A stretch of DNA of 64,000 nt from Bacteroidota bacterium. GTDB lineage: Bacteria; Bacteroidota; Bacteroidia; 2-12-FULL-35-15. Position numbers and translations under genes: made by a program. Below are positions 50,162-59,478 of the stretch, one piece after another. Position 1 is the stretch's first letter. The number at the start of each line of letters is the position of its first letter. Under the pieces are notes generated by a model. That model was not told the DNA's origin. It did no database searches and worked only from the letters and a program-made list of their open reading frames with translations. The stretch spans positions 248,001-312,000 of the forward strand of contig CANJYB010000001.1 of the NCBI GenBank assembly GCA_947479085.1. The letters are read 5' to 3'.

Positions 50162-51790
50162 TTGGCTTTTCTTATTTCTTATATTTGGGGAATAAAATAT
50201 TTTGCTTTGAAAAAAATTATATTAATTTATTTACTTTTTCATATTGGATTTAAGGTAATGAGCCAAGTCAAGTTTCAAAAGACATACGGAATCTCAAGTG
50301 AAGAAGGAAAGTCCATAATTCAAACTCAGGAAGGAAATTATGTATTTGCAGGCTACACAAACGGTTTTGGGGTAACGGAATCAATTTTGCTAATTAAAAC
50401 TAACCCTTTAGGTGACACACTTTGGTCAAGAGCCTATAACCATTCTGGTTTTAATTTTTTGGTTACGAGAATGAAACAAACCGCAGATGATGGATTTATT
50501 TTAACTGGGAATATTATTGATACAGGTTCTTACATAAGGCATATTTGTTTGCTAAAAGTAGATGGTAATGGAAATTTACAATGGAGCAAAAGATATTATG
50601 GAACTAGTCAAGAAGAAAGTAATTCCGTTCAACAAACTACAGATGGAGGATATATACTGTGTGGATATACAAGCAGTTTTGGGGCGGGTCAACGAGATGC
50701 TTGTTTGATAAAAACAGATGCAACCGGAACTATTCAATGGCAAAGGACATACGGTAGTATTTTTAATGAATCGGGTTTTTATGTGGAGCAAACAACTGAT
50801 AATGGATTTATTTTGTCGGGGTATGTGGTAGATACAGGTGCAAGTCCAATGGATATATTATTAATAAAAACAGATAGCAATGGTAACCTGATTTGGAATA
50901 AAAAAATTGGAAGTATATATGATGATAATGGAATATCTGTTCAGCAGGAAGTTGGTGGTTACTCAATTATTTCAACTACCCAAATATATGATATCACATT
51001 TGTACCCAGTTTATATTCAAAATTTGATTTAGTTAAAGTAGATAAAAATGGTAATTTAATTTGGGCAAGAAGGTTTGGAGAATTTGTACTTGCAGTTAAT
51101 GACGGATGTAAATTTGGCAGAAAAACAAATGATGGAGGGTATGTTTTAACCGGCACGCCTACGGGATGTCCGTGCTCCTCCTATTTAATAAAAACAGATA
51201 GTAATGGGGTCATTAATTGGTCTAAAACCTATGGAATGAATGGAGATTGGGGTGCAAATGACATTATCCAAACAATCGACAATGGCTACATTATGGCCGG
51301 TAGTACTATGGTTGCTGGCCCAAACGACATATATTTAATAAAAACAGATGCAAATGGAAATAGCGGCTGTTATCAAAACAATGGTAGTTTTTATGATAGC
51401 ATTATTGTACTTGCGGAAACTTCACCAACAATTCTTATAGGGACATCAAGTTTTACTGAAACTTTATTAATTCCAAGTACATATAGCGGCTGCTTAACAA
51501 ATACTATATGCACATCAGTACCTGCATCAATTTCTGAACATTTCAATCCCTCTTCAATCTTACTTCTTTCCCCCAACCCCACCACATCTCAATTAACAAT
51601 TCAAACCCAGGATTTAAAACTAAAAGAACTACATATATATAATGTATTAGGTGAATTAGTAAAACAATCATCCATCCCCGGTCATCCTTCATCTTGCATA
51701 ATTGATGTAAGCGACCTTAAAAACGGAATGTATTTTATAGAAACGACCTCTGAAACAGCCAGGTTGAGAAGTAAATTTATAAAGCAATAA
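50162..51790 (+). CDS. Secreted repeat protein with T9SS type A sorting domain (start may be internal, near 50200)
   Basis: Repeated FQKTYGISSEEGKSIIQTQEGNYVFAGYTNGFG...LLIKTNPLGDTLW units; C-terminal LLSPNPTTSQLTIQTQDLKLKELHIYNVLGELVKQ...GMYFIETTSETARLRSKFIKQ. Confidence 0.85.
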   Translation: MAFLISYIWGIKYFALKKIILIYLLFHIGFKVMSQVKFQKTYGISSEEGKSIIQTQEGNYVFAGYTNGFGVTESILLIKTNPLGDTLWSRAYNHSGFNFLVTRMKQTADDGFILTGNIIDTGSYIRHICLLKVDGNGNLQWSKRYYGTSQEESNSVQQTTDGGYILCGYTSSFGAGQRDACLIKTDATGTIQWQRTYGSIFNESGFYVEQTTDNGFILSGYVVDTGASPMDILLIKTDSNGNLIWNKKIGSIYDDNGISVQQEVGGYSIISTTQIYDITFVPSLYSKFDLVKVDKNGNLIWARRFGEFVLAVNDGCKFGRKTNDGGYVLTGTPTGCPCSSYLIKTDSNGVINWSKTYGMNGDWGANDIIQTIDNGYIMAGSTMVAGPNDIYLIKTDANGNSGCYQNNGSFYDSIIVLAETSPTILIGTSSFTETLLIPSTYSGCLTNTICTSVPASISEHFNPSSILLLSPNPTTSQLTIQTQDLKLKELHIYNVLGELVKQSSIPGHPSSCIIDVSDLKNGMYFIETTSETARLRSKFIKQ

Positions 51791-51890
51791 GGATATAAAA
51801 GGAAAGTGAAAGTTAACTTTTGAACAATTAATTCGGTTGTTTTTAGAGTCTGGAATTTTTTTTTGAAAAATCGGGGATTTTATTTAATAA

Positions 51891-52134
51891 AATTCCCAAC
51901 TTTTGTAATCTAAAGCACTTTTTATTAAATAAAACTCCAAACTTTTGTAATCTGAAGTACTTTATCTTTAATAAAATTCCCAACTTTTGTAATCTAACCT
52001 GCTTTGCATTAAATAAAATTCCAAACTTTTGTAATCTTAAGTACTTTTTATTTGATAAAATTCCCAACTTTTGTAATCTAAAGTACTTTTTATTATATAA
52101 AATTCCCAACTTTTGTAAACAATTGCTAATTTTT
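51891..52134. repeat. Tandem array: five 42-bp units (51891-52100) plus a degenerate 3' unit; consensus AATTCCCAACTTTTGTAATCTAAAGTACTTTTTATTAAATAA
   Basis: Gap-free 42-nt register by eye; a further degenerate half-unit precedes it (~51875-51890). Confidence 0.92.
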
Positions 52135-52278
52135 TAGAATCACGTTTCCGGATGCTCAAAATACTTGTTTTTGAACTGATAACGGCAGTTCTCATTTTAT
52201 CTTCCTGATTAATATATTTTGAAAACATAATCAAAAACCCAATATATTTGTAGTAGAAAACTAAAAATACCTGAAACC

Positions 52279-52947
52279 ATGACAATGATATTTTCAACCG
52301 AAATTCTGAACTTCCATGTTCGGTTTACATACTTAGTGGAATATTTTAATGAGAACCGGGAACGGTTTGGTTACAAAGACGAAGAAATGGAATTGCTGAA
52401 TGGGCTATGGGACGAATGGGGAAGAGTTTTTAGAAAATATACTCATCCAAGTTCTTATGGCGATTTAAGTACTCAGGCAATGAATGATTTATATCCGCAA
52501 TGTTATAAACTGGTAACGTCATTAAAGATACGTGCTGCCAATTCTATGATGAATCTTACCTCGGAAGACTGGGGATTTTTGGAACTGAATACCAATACCA
52601 AAAAAAGAGGAAGAATACCTGTGACTGATTATGCCCCTAATTTAGTTTGCGTGGAAATAACCAAAGCGTGTTGCAAATTTTTTGCAATGGACCCAAAGCA
52701 CCTCGGTACTAAACGCAAACCGGAAGGTGCTGCAAATATTGGCATCCTGTTGGCTTATGTAACAAGGGGAGGAGAACAACCAAACGAGAAAGAGTACAAA
52801 AAAGCGAACCCGGAAAAGAAAACCATTTTTGAAGTGCTAACCCCTGCGGATAAGGCCGGAATGGACATGTATATTAAAGTGTATTACATCAGTCCGACCG
52901 GTGAAGAAGGGAAACTTTCGGAACCAGTGATGGTGAAATTGGGTTAA
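52279..52947 (+). CDS. Conserved hypothetical protein
   Basis: 222-aa ORF with coding character; no family recognised. Confidence 0.75.
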   Translation: MTMIFSTEILNFHVRFTYLVEYFNENRERFGYKDEEMELLNGLWDEWGRVFRKYTHPSSYGDLSTQAMNDLYPQCYKLVTSLKIRAANSMMNLTSEDWGFLELNTNTKKRGRIPVTDYAPNLVCVEITKACCKFFAMDPKHLGTKRKPEGAANIGILLAYVTRGGEQPNEKEYKKANPEKKTIFEVLTPADKAGMDMYIKVYYISPTGEEGKLSEPVMVKLG

Positions 52948-53057
52948 CAAAAGGTTTCTTATAAAGTCGCAATGAATATAATTTGAGATAACCCCTTTGC
53001 GAACTTTGCGTCTTTGCGAGAAACATTTTATAGTACTTTTGTCCGAAATAATTTTCT

Positions 53058-54278
53058 GTGGAAAACAATCAATACGACATTATTATAGTAGGAGGCGGCA
53101 TAGTAGGTCTGGCTTCGGCTTATAAAATTAATTTAAAATATCCTTCCAAAAAAATTCTTGTTCTTGAAAAGGAAAAAGAAGTAGCGGCTCACCAAACAGG
53201 TCATAACTCCGGGGTTATCCATTCGGGACTGTATTACAAGCCCGGTTCGTACAAGGCAAAAAACTGTGTGGATGGAAGAAGAGAACTGGTGGCTTTTGCA
53301 AAGGAGCATAAAATTCAACACGACATTTGCGGTAAAGTGGTTGTAGCTACTGATGTTTCGGAGCTGGCGCACATGAACAAGGTATTTAATAACGGACTTG
53401 CAAATGGTGTGGAAGGTGTGGAGAAAATAGATGCAAAACGAATAAAGGAAATAGAACCTTATTGTGTCGGCATCGAAGGTTTATGGGTGCCCTGTACCGG
53501 AATTATTGATTATGCTGATGTTTCGAGAAAGTATGTGGAACTGATTCAAACAAAATTTTCGGGAAGCAAAGTGCTCTGCGAACATGAAGTGACTGCTTTT
53601 GAAAAACATGATGGACATACACATGTCATTACTCCGAAAGGAAAATTTACCGGAAAATACATTATTACCTGTGCCGGTTTGCAATCGGATAGAATTGCAA
53701 AAAAAGAAGGAGCCAGGATAGATACTGCTATTGTTGGTTTCCGTGGCGATTATTTTGATTTGACGGAGAAGGGAATGAGTAAAGTGAGGAATTTAATTTA
53801 CCCTGTACCGAATCCCAAATATCCTTTCCTTGGGGTTCACTTTACGCGCATGATACATGGAGGAACGGAATGCGGGCCCAATGCAGTATTTGTTTTCAAA
53901 AGAGAAGGGTATGGTAAAACCGATTTCTCTTTAAAAGACACTGCTGAAGCACTTGGTTTTGGTGGTACCTGGAAGTTCTTTGCCAAGAACATGAAGTTTG
54001 GTTTAGATGAATACCGTGGGGCTTTTTCAAAAACATTTTTCTTAAAGCGCCTTCGTAAATTAATTCCCGACTTGCAGATGGATGATTTAAAACCGGGCCG
54101 TGCGGGAGTTCGCGCAATGGCATTAGCTCCCGAAGGAGAGATGATTGATGATTTTAAAATTGAAGTGAACGGAAACGCCATTCACGTGTTGAATGCGCCT
54201 TCTCCTGCCGCTACTTCATCATTAGCTATAGGTACTGCTATTGAGATGATGGCGAGTGAGCATTTTAGTCTTTCATAA
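53058..54278 (+). CDS. lhgO: L-2-hydroxyglutarate oxidase (FAD-dependent)
   Basis: DIIIVGGGIVGLASAYKI, HQTGHNSGVIHSGLYYKPGSYKAKNCVDGRREL, HVLNAPSPAATSSLAIG; starts GTG. Confidence 0.93.
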   Translation: MENNQYDIIIVGGGIVGLASAYKINLKYPSKKILVLEKEKEVAAHQTGHNSGVIHSGLYYKPGSYKAKNCVDGRRELVAFAKEHKIQHDICGKVVVATDVSELAHMNKVFNNGLANGVEGVEKIDAKRIKEIEPYCVGIEGLWVPCTGIIDYADVSRKYVELIQTKFSGSKVLCEHEVTAFEKHDGHTHVITPKGKFTGKYIITCAGLQSDRIAKKEGARIDTAIVGFRGDYFDLTEKGMSKVRNLIYPVPNPKYPFLGVHFTRMIHGGTECGPNAVFVFKREGYGKTDFSLKDTAEALGFGGTWKFFAKNMKFGLDEYRGAFSKTFFLKRLRKLIPDLQMDDLKPGRAGVRAMALAPEGEMIDDFKIEVNGNAIHVLNAPSPAATSSLAIGTAIEMMASEHFSLS

Positions 54279-54315
54279 TTATTATGTAATTTTGTTTAAC
54301 TAAATTAAAAAAATC

Positions 54316-54528
54316 ATGAAGTTAATTATTGATATAAAAGATAATCGTGTTCCTTTTTTTATGGAATTAATAAAAAGCCTTGATTATATAGATATTATAA
54401 AAGAGGTTAAAGACAAACGCAAAAGCGTATTCGTTAGTGATCTGGCGGAAGCATTTAGTGATGTTAAGGAATACGAGAAAGGCAGGAAAAAACTAAAATC
54501 TGCAAAAGATTTATTGAATGAGCTTTGA
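54316..54528 (+). CDS. Putative antitoxin of a type II TA pair
   Basis: Short acidic/basic ORF (KLIIDIKDNRVPFFMELIKSLDYIDI) overlapping the RelE-like gene by 11 nt. Confidence 0.7.
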   Translation: MKLIIDIKDNRVPFFMELIKSLDYIDIIKEVKDKRKSVFVSDLAEAFSDVKEYEKGRKKLKSAKDLLNEL

Positions 54529-54847
54529 TATTATTGCGACAGAGCCCTTTGAAAGAAAACTTAAACGACTCGCAAAAAAATATAAATCACTTCAAAAGGA
54601 CCTAACTAAATTATTTGGGGACCTTGCGGAAAACCCTACTATGGGAACTTCAATCGGTAGAGATTGTTATAAAATTAGATTTGCAATTTCTTCAAAGGGA
54701 AAAGGAAAAAGCGGAGGGGCAAGAATAATTACTTATGTTCGTATAGTGAAAAGTACCGTATATCTAATGGATATTTATGATAAGTCTGAGCAGGTAAATA
54801 TTTCAGATGAAGAATTAAAATGGTTAATTGATTTACTTTCCAAGTAA
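54518..54847 (+). CDS. RelE/ParE-like toxin
   Basis: FERKLKRLAKKYKSLQKDLTKLFGDLAENPTMGTSIGRDCYKIRFAISSKGKGKSGGARIITYVRIVKSTVYLMDIYDKSE. Confidence 0.78.
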   Translation: MSFDIIATEPFERKLKRLAKKYKSLQKDLTKLFGDLAENPTMGTSIGRDCYKIRFAISSKGKGKSGGARIITYVRIVKSTVYLMDIYDKSEQVNISDEELKWLIDLLSK

Positions 54848-55387
54848 AGCTTCGCCTGCAATAAACACCGAAAAATTTACATTCCCGTATTTTCTGTGCT
54901 GATTAAAATGTTCCATTTTGGATAAATCAGTCAACTCTCCATGTTCCACAATAAGCCAGCCCTGAGGTTTTAACAGGTTGTTCTGAAATACAAGTTCGGG
55001 AATTGTTTTAATGTTTTCCAAATCATAAGGAGGGTCACAAAAAATAATATGATAAGGTGTGGTGGCTCTTTTTAAAAAAGCAAATGCATCCGACTTTACT
55101 GCTTTTATGGCCTTCATTTTAAATTCTGTGGCCGTTCTTTTTACAAATTCGCTGCAGGCGTAACTGGCATCCACACTGGTTATTTCTCCGCAACCGCGAG
55201 AAGCAAACTCGTACGACATGTTTCCTGTTCCGCAAAAAAGGTCCAGCACTTTTAAACCATCCAGTTCAAAATAGTTGTTCAGAATATTAAAAATACTTTC
55301 TTTTGCAAAGTCCGTAGTCGGCCTAACATCCAGGTTCTTTGGAGGATGAATGACCCTGCCCCTGTGCGTTCCGCTAACAATACGCAT
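54833..55387 (-). CDS. rsmD: 16S rRNA (guanine966-N2)-methyltransferase RsmD
   Basis: MRIVSGTHRGRVIHPPKNLDVRPTTDFAKESIFNIL, LDLFCGTGNMSYEFASRG, IIFCDPPYD. Confidence 0.95.
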   Translation of the reverse strand: MRIVSGTHRGRVIHPPKNLDVRPTTDFAKESIFNILNNYFELDGLKVLDLFCGTGNMSYEFASRGCGEITSVDASYACSEFVKRTATEFKMKAIKAVKSDAFAFLKRATTPYHIIFCDPPYDLENIKTIPELVFQNNLLKPQGWLIVEHGELTDLSKMEHFNQHRKYGNVNFSVFIAGEALLGK

Positions 55388-56262
55388 TATAGATAATAGT
55401 TATTAAACAGGGTGAAATAATAATGAGTTGGCAATGTTTGCAACTGATAGCTGTATTGTGCTCCATCATTGCGTTCGCCAAATTTTAACTTACGAACGTA
55501 CTTTTGAGTAAGGGTATAAATAGTAGAATTGCGCTCCAGTTCGCCAAGCAAAATAACTTCGGTGGTTTCCGGGTTGAGTTGCAATTGCTCGCAAACAAAT
55601 AACAGGTAATACACAAAATCTTCTGCCGTATGATAATTGAAAGTGTTGTAAAACAAAAGATTTTTACCATCAATCACAATGGCTTCAAAATGCGATTGCT
55701 GCACATGCACAAATAATTTTTTATCGGTCTGGTTTTTATTTTGCAATACAAGAGTGTCAATCAATGCGCTGGAAGCATGATGATAAGTAATATTTGGAAA
55801 CTGGTAATCCAGTTTGGTTTTAATGCTGAGGTGAATGGCAAAAACATTTTTTGTATCCATGCTTTTTAAATTATCCACCATTACCATTTCATCTCCTTCC
55901 AGGGAAGTATTGAATTTTAAATACATTTTTTTTCGGTCGTCTTCAAACAAGGCAGAGGGAACTAATGTAGAAAGGCCGTTCACTATAACAGCTGATACTG
56001 ATTTGTATTTATGTTTAATCAATTTACTGTCTTTCATAACAGATTCCAATACTTCGGCTACCCCATCAAAATTATAAATGTTCTGAAAGGTATAATTTTC
56101 GAAAGCAATGTATTTGTTCCCCGCTTTTTCATGCACTGCTATCAATATGTTATCCATACTGATTTGAAGTGTCAATTGAAAGGTAGAAGTATAGGCAGGA
56201 TTAAATGCTTCATCAATAAATGAAGTTGCCTGTGTTATTTTATTTTTGGTCTCGGTTGGCAT
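55387..56262 (-). CDS. DUF3822-family protein
   Basis: LTLQISMDNILIAVHEKAGNKYIAFENYTF...; gene order next to rsmD is a common Bacteroidota arrangement (from memory). Confidence 0.7.
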   Translation of the reverse strand: MPTETKNKITQATSFIDEAFNPAYTSTFQLTLQISMDNILIAVHEKAGNKYIAFENYTFQNIYNFDGVAEVLESVMKDSKLIKHKYKSVSAVIVNGLSTLVPSALFEDDRKKMYLKFNTSLEGDEMVMVDNLKSMDTKNVFAIHLSIKTKLDYQFPNITYHHASSALIDTLVLQNKNQTDKKLFVHVQQSHFEAIVIDGKNLLFYNTFNYHTAEDFVYYLLFVCEQLQLNPETTEVILLGELERNSTIYTLTQKYVRKLKFGERNDGAQYSYQLQTLPTHYYFTLFNNYYL

Positions 56263-56381
56263 GTCGCAAAGATATATTTTTCTTTAATTGTTAAATTGCT
56301 TTATTGTTGAATTGTTTACTCTGTCTCCTTGTCAAAATTACATAGATTTGTAAATTCGTATTTATTCCTAATTCGTAACCG

Positions 56382-57806
56382 TTGAAACCCGAAGAATTTT
56401 CAAACATATTATTACAGCAGTTTCCTTTTGAAACCACCAGCGGACAAAGGACTTTGCTTAGCAAGCTTTCAGAATTTATCCTGGGGGCTAACCTGGAAAA
56501 TATCTTTGTTATTAAGGGATATGCCGGTACGGGTAAAACCACCATTGTTCGTTCGCTGGTAAAAAGTATGCCTGCCGTAAATGGTAAAACTGTTTTGCTG
56601 GCACCTACAGGACGAGCCGCCAAAGTCCTTTCCAACTATACTGAGAAAGCCGCATACACTATTCATAAAAAGATTTATTACCGGCAGGCCAATACGGATG
56701 GTGGTTTCGGATTTACTTTGCAACAAAATTTGCATGCCGATACTGTTTTTATTATTGATGAAGCATCCATGATTTCGAATACAGGTGGGCTGGGAGGCAG
56801 CAGTATGTTTGGTGGAGGCAGCCTGCTGGACGATTTGATTTCGTATGTATTTAACGGAAATAATTGCAAACTTATTTTTATTGGAGATACGGCACAGTTG
56901 CCGCCTGTGGGGTTGGATGTGAGTCCGGCTTTGGATTTTGAGTACTTAAAAGCTTCTTATTCCTTCAAAGTCAACTGGTATGAATTAACAGAGGTTGTAA
57001 GACAGACGGAGAACTCAGGGATATTGACCAATGCCACCATTATCCGAAACCAAATAAAAACGGATAAAGAGGCCAAGCCACATTTTACATTAAACAGTTT
57101 TAAAGATATTATTCGCTTAGGCGGAGATGAGCTGGAAGATGCTTTAAATTCGGCATACAGTAAGTATGGGGCAGAGGATACAATGGTGATTTGCCGTTCG
57201 AATAAAAGGGCGAATATTTTTAACCAGCAGATCCGTGCTCGAATTCGCTGGCAGGAAGATGAACTGTCTACAGGAGATTATATGATGGTGGTAAAGAATA
57301 ATTATTTCTGGCTGAAAGATGAATCAAAAGCGGGGTTTATTGCCAATGGTGATATTATTCAATTGACCAGTGTGGGCAGGATACAGGAGATGCATGGGTT
57401 CCGGTTTGCAGATGTACGAATGAAAATGATTGATTACCCTGATGAACCTGAAATGGAAACCAGACTGCTGCTGGATACCATTATGAGTGATTCTCCTTCT
57501 TTATCCAACGAAGATAATAAGAAGCTATATGCAAGTGTTTCGGAAGACTATAGCGATATTCCGGACCGTAAACTACGGTTAAAGAAAGTGAAGGAGGATG
57601 GTTTTTTTAATGCCTTGCAGGTGAAGTTTGCCTATGCGGTTACCTGCCATAAAGCGCAGGGAGGGCAATGGGATTGTGTATTTGTGGAACAGGGTTATTT
57701 AACGGATGAAATGATAAACACGGAATACATGAGGTGGTTATATACTGCTGTTTCCAGAGCAAAGAATAAATTATACCTGGTTAATTTTAACAAGGATTTC
57801 TTTTGA
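56382..57806 (+). CDS. RecD-like AAA ATPase/helicase (TTG start)
   Basis: VIKGYAGTGKTTIVRSLV, LLAPTGRAAKVLS, FIIDEASMIS, LIFIGDTAQLPPVG, VTCHKAQGGQWDCVFVEQ, RWLYTAVSRAKNKLYLVN. Confidence 0.9.
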   Translation: MKPEEFSNILLQQFPFETTSGQRTLLSKLSEFILGANLENIFVIKGYAGTGKTTIVRSLVKSMPAVNGKTVLLAPTGRAAKVLSNYTEKAAYTIHKKIYYRQANTDGGFGFTLQQNLHADTVFIIDEASMISNTGGLGGSSMFGGGSLLDDLISYVFNGNNCKLIFIGDTAQLPPVGLDVSPALDFEYLKASYSFKVNWYELTEVVRQTENSGILTNATIIRNQIKTDKEAKPHFTLNSFKDIIRLGGDELEDALNSAYSKYGAEDTMVICRSNKRANIFNQQIRARIRWQEDELSTGDYMMVVKNNYFWLKDESKAGFIANGDIIQLTSVGRIQEMHGFRFADVRMKMIDYPDEPEMETRLLLDTIMSDSPSLSNEDNKKLYASVSEDYSDIPDRKLRLKKVKEDGFFNALQVKFAYAVTCHKAQGGQWDCVFVEQGYLTDEMINTEYMRWLYTAVSRAKNKLYLVNFNKDFF

Positions 57807-57815
57807 GAGGGAAAT

Positions 57816-57886
57816 TTACCACTAAGACACTAAGAACACGGAGAAACACTTAGTGAAACTTAATGTTCTTAGTGACTTAGTGGTAA
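57816..57886. repeat. Long imperfect inverted repeat (23-nt arms, one mismatch) between convergent genes
   Basis: TTACCACTAAGACACTAAGAACA ... TGTTCTTAGTGACTTAGTGGTAA. Confidence 0.88.
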
Positions 57887-57890
57887 AAAA

Positions 57891-58304
57891 CTAATTATCG
57901 TAATCTTTATTTACCGACCCTAAGGTATAAGTAAACTTAGGCATTTCTATAATGGTACCGTAACGGTCTTTGGCTTTTATTTTATCAAAAAATATTTTGG
58001 TGGATTGGTCGGAGCGGCCAAGGAGTTTTTCCATTGCAGGTGACAGTTTATAACCTGCTGTAAATTCCTGAGAGTAAATTCCTTTGATGGTAACGCCCAT
58101 CTGGAACTCTACTACAGCAGTATCAAGTATGTTTCCATATTCATCTATTCCTACCAGGCGATAGTTTACATCATCAAAAACCACTTTATGCAAATGCCCG
58201 GTCTTTTGAATCTTAAAAGTTCCTTTAAATTCATCTTCTTTTTCCTGTGCAGGCAATAAAATGCAAAGAGAAGTAAAGAATAGTATGGAAAGAAGTTTTT
58301 TCAT
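57891..58304 (-). CDS. Secreted hypothetical protein
   Basis: Signal peptide MKKLLSILFFTSLCILLPAQ; 137 aa. Confidence 0.7.
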   Translation of the reverse strand: MKKLLSILFFTSLCILLPAQEKEDEFKGTFKIQKTGHLHKVVFDDVNYRLVGIDEYGNILDTAVVEFQMGVTIKGIYSQEFTAGYKLSPAMEKLLGRSDQSTKIFFDKIKAKDRYGTIIEMPKFTYTLGSVNKDYDN

Positions 58305-58430
58305 TTTGATGAAACAAAGGTAAATTTAATTGTTGAATTGGTAAATTATTAAGGAGAAAGGAAAAATTATGCCATTATTTTATTTCCTTTCTCTTTTAAA
58401 ACTATATTTACTGACCAAATAATTTTAATT

Positions 58431-59477
58431 ATGCTTGATTATTCTAATACTTCTATTCAAAAAGTTTCTGTTCACCAGGTGGGAAATAAAACCAATGGTG
58501 AACAACTAAAATTTTCGAAATCTACCTTGGATGTTTCGGATGATAAATTGCATAGCCTGTTGCGCAAGTTTTTTTTGAACCCATTTGTTACCCCTGAGTT
58601 TTATAACTTTACTTTTTCGAATGAAGATTTTGAACAAAATCCTCTTTACGGTTATGCCAGGCAGGTGTTTGATAGCCCGAAGTTGTTTCATCCCAATACT
58701 ATTAATATAGCAAAACATTTATTTGAACTGTCCGTTCATCCTAATATTAAATCAGGTGATTTATTCGTTGCTTATTTTTCGAATATACAGGTGATGGATG
58801 AAATGACGGATGCTATTGGTATTTTTAAATCGGAAAACAGGCAGGACTTTTTAAAGGTGGATGCCGGTGCAGAGGATTTTGCATTGCATTACGAAGATGG
58901 AATTAATGTTGAAAAACTGGATAAGGGTTGTTTGATATTTAATACCGACAGGAAAAAAGGATTTAAAGTTTGCATTGTAGACAAGTCGAACAGGGCAGGG
59001 GAGGCGCAATATTGGAAAGATTCGTTTCTGCAATTAAAAGTATGCAACGATGATTATCATTTTACAAAAGAGTTTTTAAACATTACCAAAAACTATGTTA
59101 CCGAAAAACTTTCGGAAGATTTTGAAGTAAGTAAAGCTGATAAAATTGATTTGCTGAACAGGTCGGTGGCTTATTTTAAATCGCATGAAACGTTTGATAA
59201 GAATGATTTTGAGCAGGAAGTGTTCCAGGATAAGAACATGATTAAATCGTTTCAGGATTTTGATACTATTTACCGTGAGGAAAACGAAATAGAGCTGGAT
59301 GATAATTTTGATATTTCGACACAGGCGGTGAAGAAACAGGCGCGTATGTTTAAGTCTGTTTTAAAACTGGATAAGAACTTTCATATTTATATTCATGGGG
59401 ATAGGGAGTTGATTGAAAAAGGAGTGGAGCAGGATGGAAGAAAGTTTTATAAAATTTATTTTGACCAGGAGTTTTAG
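58431..59477 (+). CDS. Nucleoid-associated protein (NdpA/YejK-like)
   Basis: LFELSVHPNIKSGDLFVAYFSNIQV...AIGIFKSENRQDFLKV, GCLIFNTDRKKGFKVCIVDKSN. Confidence 0.82.
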   Translation: MLDYSNTSIQKVSVHQVGNKTNGEQLKFSKSTLDVSDDKLHSLLRKFFLNPFVTPEFYNFTFSNEDFEQNPLYGYARQVFDSPKLFHPNTINIAKHLFELSVHPNIKSGDLFVAYFSNIQVMDEMTDAIGIFKSENRQDFLKVDAGAEDFALHYEDGINVEKLDKGCLIFNTDRKKGFKVCIVDKSNRAGEAQYWKDSFLQLKVCNDDYHFTKEFLNITKNYVTEKLSEDFEVSKADKIDLLNRSVAYFKSHETFDKNDFEQEVFQDKNMIKSFQDFDTIYREENEIELDDNFDISTQAVKKQARMFKSVLKLDKNFHIYIHGDRELIEKGVEQDGRKFYKIYFDQEF

Positions 59478-59478
59478 G

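Noticed and set aside
28850-52134. Possible CRISPR arrays at the tandem repeats
   Set aside because: Units are contiguous with no unique spacers and there are no cas genes in the window.
51843-52297. Minus-strand ORFs (88 and 86 aa) across array C
   Set aside because: Repeat-induced open frames; overlap the start of a real gene at 52279.
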